64,000 bases of DNA from Sphingobium sp. WTD-1 (GCF_030128825.1 NZ_CP119127.1:4329501-4393500), one strand, 5' to 3'; shown: positions 26,393 to 37,542, counted from the stretch's first letter. The notes: generated by a model not told the origin, from the letters alone. Numbers and translations are program-made.

Positions 26393-26417
26393 AACGCGTT
26401 AAGTCGGGGAGGGTTCC
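26393..26417 (-). promoter_or_regulatory. EcfG-type promoter upstream of the 43-residue gene and ecfG
   Basis: On the minus strand a perfect GGAAC, exactly 16 bases, then a perfect CGTT. This is the consensus general-stress promoter of alphaproteobacteria. It would place ecfG under its own control. Confidence 0.85.
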
Positions 26418-26456
26418 ACCGGCCGTGACAAAGGATCGGCCGGCGGAAAAACAGGG

Positions 26457-27251
26457 TCAGGCCGGGGCGGTCGCCTCGTCGAAGAAAAGCGCCTGCGAGA
26501 TCGCGGCCTTGACCGTCGAGCGCTGGAACGGCTTGGTGATGAGGAAGGTCGGCTCGGGCCGTTCGCCGGTCAGCAGCCGTTCGGGGAAGGCGGTGATGAA
26601 GATCACCGGCACCGAGAATTCGGCGAGAATGTCCTTCACCGCGTCGATGCCGCTCGAATCATCGGCCAGCTGGATATCGGCCAGCACCAGGCCGGGTCGC
26701 TCCGCCAGCGCCTCGCGCACCGCATCCTCGCGGGTCACGGCAATGGCAGTCACGTCATGGCCAAGGTCGCGCACGATCGTCTCGATATCCATCGCGATGA
26801 TAGGCTCATCCTCGATGATGAGCACCTTGGCACGGGTCTGCGCCTCGATCTCCTCCAGCGCTTCCTCGACCAGGGCTTCGACATCGGCGGTGTCGAGACC
26901 GATCAGATAGCCGGCATCTTCCGTGGTGAAGCCTTCTAGCGCGGTCAGTAGCAGCGCCTGGCGCGGCAGCGGGGTCAGCCGTGCCAGGCGGGCATGGGCG
27001 ATCGCCTCCTGCCCGATCGAGCCCGAGAAGCCGGGCTCGTCATCCAGGTGCGAGGACGACCAGATCGCATGGAAGGTCTTGTAGAGGCCAAGGCGAGGAT
27101 CGACGCCGCTGGGAAACTCCTCCGGCGCGGCGACGATCGCTTCGAGCGTGGCGCGGACATAGGCATCGCCATGAGTCTGGCTGCCCGTGAGTGCGCGCGC
27201 ATAGCGCCGCAAGAAAGGAAGATGGGGGTGCAGTTGCTGTCCAAGCGACAT
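26457..27251 (-). CDS. phyR: General stress response anti-anti-sigma regulator
   Basis: 264 residues from the ATG at 27251. The N-terminal half mimics an ECF sigma factor (LHPHLPFLRRYARALTGSQ; RQALLLTALEGFTTEDAGYL), and the C-terminal half is a receiver domain (AKVLIIEDEPIIAMDIE, phospho-acceptor Asp in LVLADIQLADDSSGID, TKPFQRSTVKAAI). This is the fixed PhyR architecture: phosphorylation frees the sigma-like domain to bind NepR and release EcfG. It is divergent from nepR across a 332-base gap. Confidence 0.96.
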   Translation of the reverse strand: MSLGQQLHPHLPFLRRYARALTGSQTHGDAYVRATLEAIVAAPEEFPSGVDPRLGLYKTFHAIWSSSHLDDEPGFSGSIGQEAIAHARLARLTPLPRQALLLTALEGFTTEDAGYLIGLDTADVEALVEEALEEIEAQTRAKVLIIEDEPIIAMDIETIVRDLGHDVTAIAVTREDAVREALAERPGLVLADIQLADDSSGIDAVKDILAEFSVPVIFITAFPERLLTGERPEPTFLITKPFQRSTVKAAISQALFFDEATAPA

Positions 27252-27392
27252 CGGTAAGTCTTCTCCCTGCCCTGTCGGGCCTGTTGTCCGAAACATCGGC
27301 TCCGCTGGAGGATGGGATGACGATGCCGCGCTGGCAACCCCCTCTCCCCCTGCCGCCGAATGACCGACGGTGCAAAAAATGCTTCGAATGCC

Positions 27393-27417
27393 GGAACCAT
27401 CGACACCAGGATTTGTT
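27393..27417 (+). promoter_or_regulatory. Candidate EcfG promoter of nepR
   Basis: GGAAC, 16 bases, then TGTT, in the phyR-nepR intergenic region about 165 bases before the nepR start. It differs from the GGAAC-N16/17-CGTT pattern by one base. No matching site faces phyR. The rest of the 332-base gap shows no gene. Confidence 0.6.
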
Positions 27418-27583
27418 TCACTCTCGTTCGGTTTTTTCGACGGTAACGGCTTTTTGGTGAAATTTGCCCAGCTTGGTGAATTGACGCCGCTATGCGTTGC
27501 GGCGAAATAGCGGGCAGGCTGGCGTCACGGATTTAGCTTCAAAGGGGCTGATTTTGGTTTCTTCAACAACGGAACGGGACAGG

Positions 27584-27778
27584 ATGGGAGGGGATATTGA
27601 CGTCGGCACGACCATCCGCGACCGCGACATGAAGACTGCGCCCGAACCACGCAAGCGCCGCACGGCCGCGAAAAAGGACGAGGCCCAGGTGTCCCAGGTG
27701 CTCAAGTCCGTCTATCAGCGCACGGTCGACGAAGATATTCCCGCCGAAATGCTGGACCTGCTCAGCAAACTGGACTGA
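27584..27778 (+). CDS. nepR: Anti-sigma factor NepR
   Basis: 64 residues from the ATG at 27584, the usual size. The C-terminal half has the NepR helix pair and its loop: VSQVLKSVYQRTVDEDIPAE then MLDLLSKLD, with the conserved proline and LLxKLD end. NepR binds EcfG and blocks it until phosphorylated PhyR competes. The basic N-terminus (EPRKRRTAAKK) is variable in the family. Unlike many alphaproteobacteria, nepR is not followed by ecfG; the next gene is the PhyP-like protein. Confidence 0.9.
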   Translation: MGGDIDVGTTIRDRDMKTAPEPRKRRTAAKKDEAQVSQVLKSVYQRTVDEDIPAEMLDLLSKLD

Positions 27779-27791
27779 TCAACGCTGGTCG

Positions 27792-27813
27792 GGGCGGCAT
27801 TTCCCTGCCGCCC
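27792..27813 (+). terminator. Hairpin between nepR and phyP-like gene
   Basis: GGGCGGCA-TTTCCC-TGCCGCCC, 8-base perfect arms and no T run. It may attenuate or stabilise rather than end the nepR transcript. Confidence 0.5.
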
Positions 27814-27837
27814 ATACAAGGACCCTCTCGATCCCCC

Positions 27838-29391
27838 ATGACCATGTTCGGCGTCTATCTCCGGTCCACCGGCGTCAAGATGTTCCTCATCCTGACGCTC
27901 GCGCTACTGCCGCTGGGGCTGATCGCGCTGGTCGCGTCGCTGCAGGCGATTCGCACCGCCGACCTGGAGAAGGAGGCGTTGTTGCGCGTCGCCGTAACGC
28001 AGAGCGCGCGCAAGTTGACCGCCGATCTCAACGCCGATCGCACCGCGCTGGGCCTGACCGTCAACGCGCTGGCCGATGGCAAGGCCGACGGCGAAATCTG
28101 CAACCGCCTCTCCTTCTTCCTCACCGCGCAGGACCGGAACGGCATCCGATTCTATATCTACGACCGATCTGGCAAGAAGCTGTGCGGATCGGCCACGCCG
28201 GAGCCGGCCGGCATTCCGCCCGCGCGCCGTTTCATCGGTCCGCGCGTCGAACTGCTGTCGTCCGGCGACTTCCTGCTGTCGCGCACTCACAGCCATGACA
28301 ACCGCGTCGCGGCGCTGGCCTATTATTCGCGGCCGCATCTCGAAAGCGTCGCCGATCCCGCGACCGCGCTGCAGAACCGGCAACTGAGCCTGCGCCAGGG
28401 CGAGCGGCAGATGATCGTCAGCCGCCCCGGCAGCCGGATCGACGGCCATAGCAGCAGCCTGTCCGCCCGACTCGACCCGCCCGACATATTGCTGACCATG
28501 ACGGTACGCGAGCCGCCGGCGACGATCGCCCGATTGCTGTCGCTGTTCCTGCCGCTGGTGATGTGGTTCGCGGCCGCCGCGATCGGCTGGTTCGTGGTCA
28601 ATCGGCTGCTGATCCGCCCGTTGGTGCTGCTGCGGCGCCAGGTCGCCGCCTATCAGCCCGGCGAAGTGCTGGAACCATTGCGGCGCATCCGCACCCCCGC
28701 GCACGAAATCAGCGACCTGGGCGATACCTTTCGCGAGATCAGCGAGGATGTCGCCACGCATGAGGCGGAAATGGCCGCCGCGCTCGACACCCAGCGCAAG
28801 CTGACGCGCGAGGTGCATCATCGGGTCAAGAACAACCTGCAGATCATCGCCAGCCTGATCAGCCTGCATGCCCGGTCGGCGCATGAGCCCGAAGCGGTGT
28901 CGGCCTATGGATCGATCCAGCGCCGGGTCGATGCCCTGTCGGTTGTCCATCGCAACCATTTTGCCGAGCTGGAGGAAAATCGCGGCGTCGGCGTGCGTCC
29001 GCTGATCAGCGAATTGTCCGCCAGCCTGCGCGGCACCGCCCCGCATGAGGCGCGCCGTTTCGGCATCCAGATCGACAGCGACGATGATCTGCACATCAGC
29101 CAGGATGTCGCCGTCCCGGTCGCCTTCCTGGTGACCGAACTGGTCGAACTGGCGATGCTGTCCGATCCGCGCGCGACGATGCGGATCTCCGTGCATCTGG
29201 AGGCCGATCGCAACGACCGCGCCCTGTTGCAGATGGCGTCGCCCGCGCTGCGCGCCGGGCCGGAAATGACGCTGTTGCTGAACGAACGTTATGGCCGGGT
29301 GCTGACCGGCCTGTCGCGCCAGCTCCGCTCCCCGCTCGATCATGATGCCGAAGCGGGCCGCTACAGCATCGCGATCAGCGTCATTCCCTGA
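27838..29391 (+). CDS. phyP: PhyP-like histidine-kinase-related regulator with degenerate ATPase domain
   Basis: 517 residues: membrane helix at about 13-35, a periplasmic sensor domain, a second helix at about 233-255, a HAMP-like linker, and a HisKA_2 dimerisation helix with the phospho-acceptor pair at His327-His328 (REVHHRVKNNLQIIASLISL). The ATP-binding domain is eroded: the N-box position reads LVTELVELAML with no asparagine, and there is no DxGxG box or glycine-rich lid. In Sphingomonas, PhyP is a kinase-like negative regulator of PhyR encoded in this locus; the same role (PhyR dephosphorylation) is the best guess. Confidence 0.82.
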   Translation: MTMFGVYLRSTGVKMFLILTLALLPLGLIALVASLQAIRTADLEKEALLRVAVTQSARKLTADLNADRTALGLTVNALADGKADGEICNRLSFFLTAQDRNGIRFYIYDRSGKKLCGSATPEPAGIPPARRFIGPRVELLSSGDFLLSRTHSHDNRVAALAYYSRPHLESVADPATALQNRQLSLRQGERQMIVSRPGSRIDGHSSSLSARLDPPDILLTMTVREPPATIARLLSLFLPLVMWFAAAAIGWFVVNRLLIRPLVLLRRQVAAYQPGEVLEPLRRIRTPAHEISDLGDTFREISEDVATHEAEMAAALDTQRKLTREVHHRVKNNLQIIASLISLHARSAHEPEAVSAYGSIQRRVDALSVVHRNHFAELEENRGVGVRPLISELSASLRGTAPHEARRFGIQIDSDDDLHISQDVAVPVAFLVTELVELAMLSDPRATMRISVHLEADRNDRALLQMASPALRAGPEMTLLLNERYGRVLTGLSRQLRSPLDHDAEAGRYSIAISVIP

Positions 29392-29398
29392 AAAAGCG

Positions 29399-30538
<1,140 letters not shown>

Positions 30539-30588
30539 CTAGGAGCGAACGCCCGCGCGCACAAGAGCAGCGCGGCGCGAGCGACGTT

Positions 30589-30771
30589 TCAGCCGGCCCG
30601 GCTGACGCCGTCGAACAGGGTCATCGCGTCGATGTCGAATCCCTCGACCCGGCGATAGCGGCCGATGAAGCGCAGGCAATCGGTGGACAGGCGCAAGGTC
30701 CAGGGCTGGCCCTGCGCATCCTGTAGCGTGAGTGTCACATTCTTACGGGCCGGAAGGCGATGCATGTCCAT
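30589..30771 (-). CDS. Small hypothetical protein
   Basis: 60 residues, or 58 from the second ATG at 30765. The sequence looks like a compact strand-rich domain (NVTLTLQDAQGQPWTLRLST, then CLRFIGRYRRVEGFDIDAM). Codon use resembles its neighbours. The ribosome site is weak, and no family is recognised. It lies upstream of tgt on the same strand and divergent from the rpfF-like gene. Confidence 0.45.
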   Translation of the reverse strand: MDMHRLPARKNVTLTLQDAQGQPWTLRLSTDCLRFIGRYRRVEGFDIDAMTLFDGVSRAG

Positions 30772-30842
30772 GCGATCGCTCTAATTAACAATGGTTAACA
30801 AAGGGCTGAGCAGACGGGCTAAAAAGGGAAAACGAAAATTTC

Positions 30843-30860
30843 TGTTGCGATATCGCAACA
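30843..30860. promoter_or_regulatory. 18-base perfect palindrome upstream of the rpfF-like gene
   Basis: TGTTGCGATATCGCAACA, fully symmetric, within an AT-rich 235-base intergenic region and about 147 bases before the start at 31007. It has the form of a dimeric-repressor or activator site. The binding protein is unknown. Confidence 0.6.
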
Positions 30861-31006
30861 ACAATCTCCATTTCGGCGCATTTACCGCGCTTTCCGGGCA
30901 ACAGTTGCGGATAAAAATGGTTAATGATCTGTCAACTATTTGTCCCGCACTGCATCATGCGCGCCGACCGTCGAAGGTTCAGATTCAAGAGAAAAATGGG
31001 GCGCAC

Positions 31007-31942
31007 ATGATTGATTCAGGACGCTTTAGTGCAGCTGACGAGCGCGCGACCGAGGTCGAAGCGGCATTCGAGATCGAAAGCCTTGGCGAGGATGCCGTAA
31101 CGTCGCCTCCCGCCCCTTCCCAACTGTTCGACCTGGGCCAGATCGACGTGCAGTGGGAGGCCGAATCCGAAATCCTCTGGGCGTTCATGACCCCGGCCAA
31201 TCGCCCCAATTTCAGCATGACCATGCTGCGCGACGTCCGCTACTGGTATGCCGAGACCAAGCGGCTGTTCGATGCGGGCCAGTTGCCGGTCAAATATATG
31301 GTCGCAGGTTCCCGCTTCCCCGGCGTGTTCAACCTGGGCGGCGACCTCGAACTGTTCGCCGGCTGCATCGAGCGCGGCGACCTGCCCGGCCTGGTCCAAT
31401 ATGGCCATGCCTGCATCGACGTGGTCCATCGCACCTGGCGCAATGGCGACATGCCGGTGGTATCGATCGCGCTGGCGCAGGGCGATGCGCTGGGCGGCGG
31501 GTTCGAGGCGCTGCTCTGTTTCGACGTGGTGATCGCCGAGCGCAGCGCCCGTTTCGGTCTGCCGGAAATGCTGTTCGGCCTGTTCCCCGGCATGGGCGCC
31601 TATTCGATCCTGTCGCGCAAGCTGGGCCGGCTGGCAGCCGAGCGCATGATCCTGTCGGGCAAGGTCTTCACCGCGGAAGAGATGTTCGACATGGGCATCG
31701 TCCATACGCTTGTCGAGGATGGCGAGGGCGAAGCGGCGGTGCGCGATTTCGTCGCCCGCAATCGCCCGCATCATGCCGGCCATGTCGGCGTCTATGAAGC
31801 CGGGCGCCGGGTCGATCCGCTGCACCATGACGAACTGAAGGATATTGTCGAGAATTGGGCCGCTTCGGCGCTCAAGACCGACCTCAAGGATATCCGCATG
31901 ATGCGCCGGCTGGCGTCGGCGCAGACGCGGCTGACCAAATAA
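31007..31942 (+). CDS. RpfF-like crotonase, putative diffusible-signal-factor synthase
   Basis: 311 residues. The RpfF-type signature is strong: FNLGGDLELF, YGHACIDVVHRTW, ALAQGDALGGGFEALL, VIAERSARFGLPEMLFGLFP and ERMILSGKVFTAEEM. The two glutamates needed for dehydratase and thioesterase activity in RpfF are present as Glu167 and Glu187, with the same 20-residue spacing. Such enzymes make cis-2-unsaturated fatty-acid signals from acyl carrier protein esters. Start at 31007 is chosen over an open frame extending to 30791, which would cross the palindrome. No RpfC/RpfG genes are nearby. Confidence 0.85.
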   Translation: MIDSGRFSAADERATEVEAAFEIESLGEDAVTSPPAPSQLFDLGQIDVQWEAESEILWAFMTPANRPNFSMTMLRDVRYWYAETKRLFDAGQLPVKYMVAGSRFPGVFNLGGDLELFAGCIERGDLPGLVQYGHACIDVVHRTWRNGDMPVVSIALAQGDALGGGFEALLCFDVVIAERSARFGLPEMLFGLFPGMGAYSILSRKLGRLAAERMILSGKVFTAEEMFDMGIVHTLVEDGEGEAAVRDFVARNRPHHAGHVGVYEAGRRVDPLHHDELKDIVENWAASALKTDLKDIRMMRRLASAQTRLTK

Positions 31943-31945
31943 GGA

Positions 31946-34030
31946 TCAGGCCAGGCGGCGCTGGCGGATCAGCGCCGCCATGTCATGAACATCGGCCCTG
32001 TTGCGGTTGAGCAGGGCCTGCAACTCGCCGATCGGGACCGGCCGGCTGAGGACGAAGCCCTGGACGTTGGTGAAGCCGGTTTCGCGGGCGTAGCGCAACT
32101 GCTCCTCGGTCTCGATCCCCTCGGCCACCGTCTCCACCTCCAGCGCGCGGGCGAGATAGGCGACGGATTGGGCGATCGCCCGGTCGCGGGGATTTTCGCC
32201 GACGCCGCGCATGAAGCTCTGATCGACCTTGATCGTGTCGAACTCATGGGTGCGCAAGGCGCCCAGCGAGGAATAGCCGGTGCCGAAATCGTCGAGCGCC
32301 AGGCGCAAGCCGATACGGCGCAATTCGCTCAGGATCAGATGGGTGCGGCGGTCATCTTCCAAGAAGATGGATTCGGTGACTTCCAGCTCCAGCCGGCGCG
32401 CCTTGAGCCCCGACTGGAGCAGCGCGGAAATGACCGCGCGCGGCAGGCCATCGGTCTTGATGAGTGCGGGCGAAATGTTGACCGCGACCCGAATATCCTC
32501 GTCCCAGCCCATCGCGTCGCGGCACGCCTGGGCCAGCGCCCAGTTGGTCATCGGCTCGATCAGGGCCGAGCTTTCGGCGATCGGGATGAACTCGGCCGGG
32601 GAAATCCAGCCCAGTTCGGGATGCTGCCAGCGCATCAGCGCCTCGCAGATGGTGATCCGGCCAGTCTCGGTATCGAAGATCGGCTGATAATGAAGTTGCA
32701 GCTCGCCATTGGCGAGCGCGCTGCGCAGCCCGGTCTCCAGTTCATAGGTGCGGTTCTGCCGCTCCTTCATGGTCCAGTCGAACTGGGCATGGCGGTTTCG
32801 GCCGGCATGCTTGGCCTTGTAGAGCGCCAGATCGGCATGCTGCAGCAGTTCGTCGCCATCGGCGCCATCTTCCGGCGCAACGGCGATGCCCATCGAGGCG
32901 GAAATACTCAGATGATGGCCGCCAACCTCGAAATCGCCGGCCAGAATGCGGGTGATGTCGCCCGCAATCACTTCGGCCTGGATGCGGCTGACGCCGGGGC
33001 AGATCAGCACGAACTCGTCGCCGCCGAAGCGCGCGACATGGCCGCGCCGGTCGAGCGCACGGGTCAGCCGTTCGGCCACCTGGCACAGAAGCTGGTCGCC
33101 GACGATATGGCCCAGCGTGTCGTTGATTTCCTTGAACCGGTCGAGGTCCATCCACAGGACGGCGGTCTGATCCGCATCGGAAATGCGATTGTCGAACAGG
33201 TCGCGCAGCCGCATCTGCATCGCCATGCGGTTTTCCACCCCGGTCAGGCTGTCATAGCGGGCCAGCCGCTCGAACTTGATCGCAAGGTTGCTCTTCTCCT
33301 GCTTGCCCTGCATCGCTTCCAGCACGATGCGGTGGGTGGTCTTGGTGATTTCCGCCATGGCGAAGATCATCAGGAAGCACAGGACACCGAGAACGACATA
33401 GCCGACGCCGCCGGCGATCAGCAGGCCGATGGAGGTCGGCAGCATGGTGAAGCAGGTCTGGCCGACCGCGACATGGACCCGGCCGGCATTGCGGCCGGAA
33501 ATGCCGCCCGCATAGGAGGCGACCATGCCGACGGCCAGCACATGCAGGGTCGCATCCTGGCTGATCGTCAGCGTCGCGAGCGACTGAAGCCCGAGCAGCG
33601 CGGCATAGATCCAGGCGCCCATTTCATAGGCGACACCCCAGATCGGACGCGCCGGACCATCCTGATGCGCCAGCGCGCGCTGGAAATAGACGGCCGAAAT
33701 GGAGCGACTGATTCCCACGATCAGGACCAGCGCGGCGATGATGTGCATGGTCAGGACATGGGCCTGCCAGGCGATCACGATACTGAGCGAACCTCCTGAA
33801 ATCGCGCCAGAAAGCAGCGATGCCGGGGAGGCATAAAGCGCTTTGACGAGGCTGTCCTGCACCTCAGCATTCTGCTGGGTACGGGGCGCAAAGCGCGCGC
33901 GCAGGACTGCGCACAGATGGCGGACGAGGCGTGACACGTGCCAGCATAGTGGCGGATCAGCCTTGAGATTTGGTAAATCAGATGCCCACCAAAGCAGATC
34001 AATCCATGGCTTGCACCGCCCCGGTCGCAT
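31946..34030 (-). CDS. Membrane GGDEF-EAL c-di-GMP enzyme
   Basis: About 690 residues; the exact start is uncertain (ATG at 34030, ATG at 34102 or GTG at 33937). An N-terminal region with about six membrane helices is followed by a GGDEF domain with its motif intact (HVARFGGDEFVLI) and an EAL domain with intact ICEALMRWQHP, DDFGTGYSSLGAL and KVDQSFM. Both synthesis and breakdown of cyclic di-GMP are therefore possible. It converges on the rpfF-like gene with three bases between the stops. The neighbourhood links a fatty-acid signal with c-di-GMP, as in DSF systems, but no direct link is shown. Confidence 0.9.
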   Translation of the reverse strand: MRPGRCKPWIDLLWWASDLPNLKADPPLCWHVSRLVRHLCAVLRARFAPRTQQNAEVQDSLVKALYASPASLLSGAISGGSLSIVIAWQAHVLTMHIIAALVLIVGISRSISAVYFQRALAHQDGPARPIWGVAYEMGAWIYAALLGLQSLATLTISQDATLHVLAVGMVASYAGGISGRNAGRVHVAVGQTCFTMLPTSIGLLIAGGVGYVVLGVLCFLMIFAMAEITKTTHRIVLEAMQGKQEKSNLAIKFERLARYDSLTGVENRMAMQMRLRDLFDNRISDADQTAVLWMDLDRFKEINDTLGHIVGDQLLCQVAERLTRALDRRGHVARFGGDEFVLICPGVSRIQAEVIAGDITRILAGDFEVGGHHLSISASMGIAVAPEDGADGDELLQHADLALYKAKHAGRNRHAQFDWTMKERQNRTYELETGLRSALANGELQLHYQPIFDTETGRITICEALMRWQHPELGWISPAEFIPIAESSALIEPMTNWALAQACRDAMGWDEDIRVAVNISPALIKTDGLPRAVISALLQSGLKARRLELEVTESIFLEDDRRTHLILSELRRIGLRLALDDFGTGYSSLGALRTHEFDTIKVDQSFMRGVGENPRDRAIAQSVAYLARALEVETVAEGIETEEQLRYARETGFTNVQGFVLSRPVPIGELQALLNRNRADVHDMAALIRQRRLA

Positions 34031-34065
34031 GGTAACGCGGCGCGACGATGCCCAATTATGGAGCC

Positions 34066-34752
34066 ATGATGCACCCGCTCGACCGCCCTGTCTGGAACAC
34101 ACTGTGCAGCGGATGGTCCGATCGGGCCGAGGGAGACGAACGGGCGAAGCGAATCGGCCCGCTTTACGGTCCCTTTGGTGCCGCCGCCGATGACAGCGAA
34201 GCGGCCCGACATGCCCTGGCTGCCCTGGTGCCCGATGACGGCGAGCTGTGGCTGGTCGGGCCGGATGCCGAAACGCCGCCTGCGGGCGTCACCGTCATGC
34301 GCACCGCCCGACTGGCGCAGATGATCGCACCGACGATCACCCCTGCCCCACCCGCTGATTTTACCTGGCGCGTGCTGGAGGAAGCCGATGGCGCCACGAT
34401 GCGCGATCTGGCGCTGCTGACCCGGCCGGGGCCGTTCCACCCACTCACCCATCGACTGGGCCGTTTCGTCGGCGTGCATGATGCGGATGGACGATTGATC
34501 GCGATGGCAGGCGAGCGGATGCGGATGCCGGGCTTTGCGGAGGTCAGCGGCGTCTGCACCCATCCCGATGCGCGCGGGCGCGGCTATGCCGGGGCGCTGA
34601 TGCGGATCGTGATGCAGGCGATGCTGGACCGCGGCGAAACGCCCTTCCTCCACGCCTATGCCAGCCATGACCGGACGATCGCGCTCTATGAAACGCTGGG
34701 CTTTCAGGTGCGGGCGCTATTGCCGATGACGGTGATTTCAAGGAACCATTGA
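34066..34752 (+). CDS. GNAT-family acetyltransferase
   Basis: About 228 residues. The C-terminal half is a FR47-type GNAT domain: the beta-4 strand and acetyl-CoA pocket read GFAEVSGVCTHPDARGRGYA, followed by PFLHAYASHDRTIALYETLGF. The N-terminal half resembles a degenerate acyltransferase lobe. Substrate unknown. The ATG at 34066 (or the adjacent ATG at 34069) follows a GGAG site; one at 34048 has none. Divergent from the GGDEF-EAL gene. Confidence 0.85.
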   Translation: MMHPLDRPVWNTLCSGWSDRAEGDERAKRIGPLYGPFGAAADDSEAARHALAALVPDDGELWLVGPDAETPPAGVTVMRTARLAQMIAPTITPAPPADFTWRVLEEADGATMRDLALLTRPGPFHPLTHRLGRFVGVHDADGRLIAMAGERMRMPGFAEVSGVCTHPDARGRGYAGALMRIVMQAMLDRGETPFLHAYASHDRTIALYETLGFQVRALLPMTVISRNH

Positions 34753-34801
34753 CGGCATAGGCCGTCCCGATGGCTGTAGGACAGCAGAAACGACAGGCAT
34801 G

Positions 34802-34830
34802 AAAAAGGCCGGTAGATCGCTCCACCGGCC
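34802..34830 (-). terminator. Rho-independent terminator of groESL
   Basis: On the minus strand GGCCGGT, a 10-base loop, ACCGGCC and then five T, about 46 bases after the groEL stop. Confidence 0.85.
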
Positions 34831-34876
34831 CCTTTCTTGTCGCATGTGCGAGAACTTCGTTTCGGTCGCGACCGAA

Positions 34877-36523
<1,647 letters not shown>

Positions 36524-36612
36524 CTAATTCCTTCGAAAAATAGGGAAAAATGGAAAACCGAAATTCTGCGGGTTGCTGTCGCTCAGGCGACGATACCCAG
36601 CCCGTCGCCTTT

Positions 36613-36900
36613 TTAGGCGACAATACCCAGAATATCCGATTCCTTCATGATGAGCAGGTCTTCACCGTCGACCTTGACTTCGGTGCCCGACCACTTGCCG
36701 AACAGCACGCGATCGCCGGCCTTGACGTCCAGCGGAGTGACCTTGCCGTCTTCGGCCTTCGAACCCGAACCGACGGAGACGATTTCGCCTTCCTGCGGCT
36801 TTTCCTTGGCGGTGTCGGGGATGATGATGCCACCGGCCGTCTTCGCTTCCGCTTCAATGCGGCGAACGAGAACGCGGTCATGCAACGGACGGAATGCCAT
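36613..36900 (-). CDS. groES: Co-chaperonin GroES (Hsp10)
   Basis: 95 residues, the usual length. The fold markers are present: [16 protein letters not shown] at the start, the mobile loop [19 protein letters not shown], and [20 protein letters not shown] residues near the end (the actual stretch is [20 protein letters not shown]). It caps the GroEL ring. First gene of the groESL operon, with a CIRCE element about 113 bases upstream. Confidence 0.98.
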   Translation of the reverse strand: MAFRPLHDRVLVRRIEAEAKTAGGIIIPDTAKEKPQEGEIVSVGSGSKAEDGKVTPLDVKAGDRVLFGKWSGTEVKVDGEDLLIMKESDILGIVA

Positions 36901-37012
36901 GATGATTGCCTTTCCCTTTGTGCTGGGATGGGTCCGGCGCGGCCCGCAAGAGGAATGTCCCCGTGCGATATTGTGCCCCGCCTTGTCCTTCTCCCGATGA
37001 ACTCTCTCATTG

Positions 37013-37039
37013 TTAGCACTCGCGGATAGAGAGTGCTAG
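37013..37039. promoter_or_regulatory. CIRCE operator of groESL
   Basis: TTAGCACTC, nine bases, GAGTGCTAG: the conserved CIRCE inverted repeat with one departure from consensus in the last base. It implies control by the HrcA repressor, encoded elsewhere. Confidence 0.95.
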
Positions 37040-37542
37040 CGGCATGCATATGGAAAAGTCGTTTCGCCGGTCAAGGGCGGGACGGGATAAAAATTTCGCC
37101 ATCCCGATGGATCGGGGATCGATCGGGCAGGCACGCAGGCCATAGCGCAATCACCCTGCCCCGTCATGCCGGGCGCGACGGACCGCACGGGGATTGCGAC
37201 GCGACAGGTGGCAGAATCGCGAAACGCGTCTGTCGAAGTTCACAGTGTAAACGGGGTTTCCGGACCTTTTGCACCGCCAACGCGCCGGGAACGCGTCGGC
37301 TATGCGCCTGTCGCGCCTCGGGGGTGTGGGGGTGCGGGTCAGTGGCGCGCGCCCGTCATGCGGCGGCGAGGCGACGGCAACGCGACACATAGGCCCCTGC
37401 CGCGCGCCGATAAGGCTACAGGCGAGGCAGCGGCGGCGATGCGGAGAAAGGCGCGGGTCCATCGCGCAGGGTAGATCAGAAATCGGGCATGTAGGACAGT
37501 ATGGCGCGAAGCAGCCATTTGCTGGCGATGAAATTCTAGAGC
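37040..37542. other. Intergenic region upstream of groES with a dispersed repeat
   Basis: About 500 bases without a credible gene. The middle holds copy 2 of the dispersed repeat (37234-37273) and GC-rich flanks; codon structure is absent in all frames. Confidence 0.5.
37234..37273 (-). repeat. Dispersed 40-base repeat, copy 2
   Basis: Reverse-strand copy of the sequence at 11770-11809, 36 of 40 bases identical. It lies in non-coding DNA between the groESL operator and a small lipoprotein gene. Confidence 0.75.

Noticed and set aside
30791..31006. Upstream extension of the rpfF-like gene by 72 codons
   Set aside because: The stretch is AT-rich, contains the 18-base palindrome and does not resemble crotonases; the ATG at 31007 is better.
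34738..34762. GGAAC-N16-CGTC site resembling an EcfG promoter
   Set aside because: It overlaps the end of a GNAT gene and faces the convergent groESL terminator, with no gene downstream to serve.
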